64,000 nucleotides of DNA from Tritonibacter litoralis. Its GTDB lineage: Bacteria; Pseudomonadota; Alphaproteobacteria; Rhodobacterales; Rhodobacteraceae. Location of the stretch: assembly GCF_009496005.1 (NCBI RefSeq), contig NZ_WIBF01000015.1, positions 1-64,000 on the forward strand, read 5' to 3'. Positions 63,513-64,000 of this stretch are shown here, in pieces (within the stretch, counting starts at the first letter, position 1; each line of letters begins with the position of its first letter). Below the pieces are notes generated by a model that ran no database searches, was not told the DNA's origin, and saw only the letters and a list, made by a program, of their open reading frames with translations. The translations under genes were made by a program, and so were the position numbers.

Positions 63513-64000
63513 ATGGCACTAAAAATCGAAATGTTGCGTTGCTTTGCAGCTGTCGCGCAAAGTGGAAATCTGAGCGATGCGGCCCGTACTTTGGGCCGCA
63601 CACCTTCTGCGATTTCCATGATGCTCAAACAGCTCGAGACCCATCTGGGGGAGCCGCTGTTTGAAACGGATCGAAAGAGCAAATTGACAGCCTTGGGAGA
63701 TTTCGTTCTTGAGCAGGCAGAACGCGAACTCAAGCAATTTGACGACACCGTCAGGACGATAGAGGGCTACGCCAAGGCCACCCTTGGCCATGTTCGGATT
63801 GCGGCCGTGCCTTCCGTTGCCGGATCAATCATCACCCAGGTTTTTGCGCGTCATATCAATGAATTCAGCCATGTCGACATAGAACTGCGCGACATGGATT
63901 CATCTTCGATCATACGCGAATTGTCCAAAGATCGGGTCGATATTGGTGTTGCCACGCTCGGGGAACAGAATTTCGGCCTGCACAGCCAGTTTCTACTGGC
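63513..64000 (+). CDS. LysR family regulator of the catabolic operon (3' truncated by window edge)
   Basis: 162 codons are visible, starting MALKIEMLRCFAAVAQSGNL. The helix-turn-helix is NLSDAARTLGRTPSAISMMLKQLETHLG (split over 19-46), followed by the start of the effector domain (HVRIAAVPSVAGSII). GGGG lies about 6 nt before the ATG. Divergence from the ALDH gene makes it the likely activator of the whole run and its inducer is probably the substrate or an intermediate. Confidence 0.9.
   Translation, partial: MALKIEMLRCFAAVAQSGNLSDAARTLGRTPSAISMMLKQLETHLGEPLFETDRKSKLTALGDFVLEQAERELKQFDDTVRTIEGYAKATLGHVRIAAVPSVAGSIITQVFARHINEFSHVDIELRDMDSSSIIRELSKDRVDIGVATLGEQNFGLHSQFLL

Overview
The window is a 64 kb piece of an alphaproteobacterial chromosome, most likely a marine Roseobacter-group member of the Rhodobacteraceae. 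The evidence is the TrcR/DUF1013 cell-cycle regulator, a COQ9 gene divergent from rpsU, a malyl-CoA lyase of the Mcl1 type, a VPLPA-CTERM protein, Hint and CAP-RTX secreted proteins, and the D-glutamate genes dgcN/dgcA. GC content is high and most genes carry a good Shine-Dalgarno sequence. No species can be named from sequence reading alone.

Left part (1-44.7 kb) is mostly a conserved chromosomal backbone. It starts in the 3' end of dnaX, followed by a RidA gene, ybaB and recR. Next come L-threonine aldolase, trcR, RNase T2, COQ9/rpsU, a secreted CAP-RTX protein, PPK2, Lrp/ald, mscL, a block of GNAT/YtoQ/methyltransferase/LysR genes, pheST with two extra genes between them, a class III adenylate cyclase, NnrS, a Hint protein, rpmI-rplT, pyk, the dgcN-dgcA-D-amino-acid transaminase cluster (D-glutamate use), mcl1, an Lrp/LysE pair, accA, a rhodanese, DM13/TetR, GntR, GST, a YgjP-like peptidase and a FYDLN protein. 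Several intergenic regions hold GC-rich perfect palindromes and a repeated AT-rich motif.

A tRNA-Ala(GGC) gene at 44.64 kb marks the start of a looser, accessory-looking stretch (44.7-55.7 kb). It holds two genes broken by in-frame stop codons, a TetR-headed group (membrane protein, RidA, SRPBCC), a GNAT, a TetR-controlled EmrAB-type efflux pair with two matching palindromic operators, an IS5-family element with a damaged transposase, and a two-copy, nearly identical Trp-rich repeat ORF beside that element. No integrase or duplicated attachment site was found.

The right end (55.7-64 kb) is one tight divergent catabolic unit: a LysR regulator on the + strand facing aldehyde dehydrogenase, an atypical M19 'dipeptidase' lacking several metal ligands, a 561-aa protein of unknown family, a DUF3726 protein, an Ldh2-type NAD(P)H oxidoreductase and a BCCT betaine transporter. 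Four of the genes are joined by 4-nt ATGA overlaps. The content suggests uptake and breakdown of a methylated ammonium or pyridinium compound. It resembles in gene count the homABCDER homarine operon reported for marine Rhodobacterales, but that identity is a hypothesis here. This is the most interesting system in the window.
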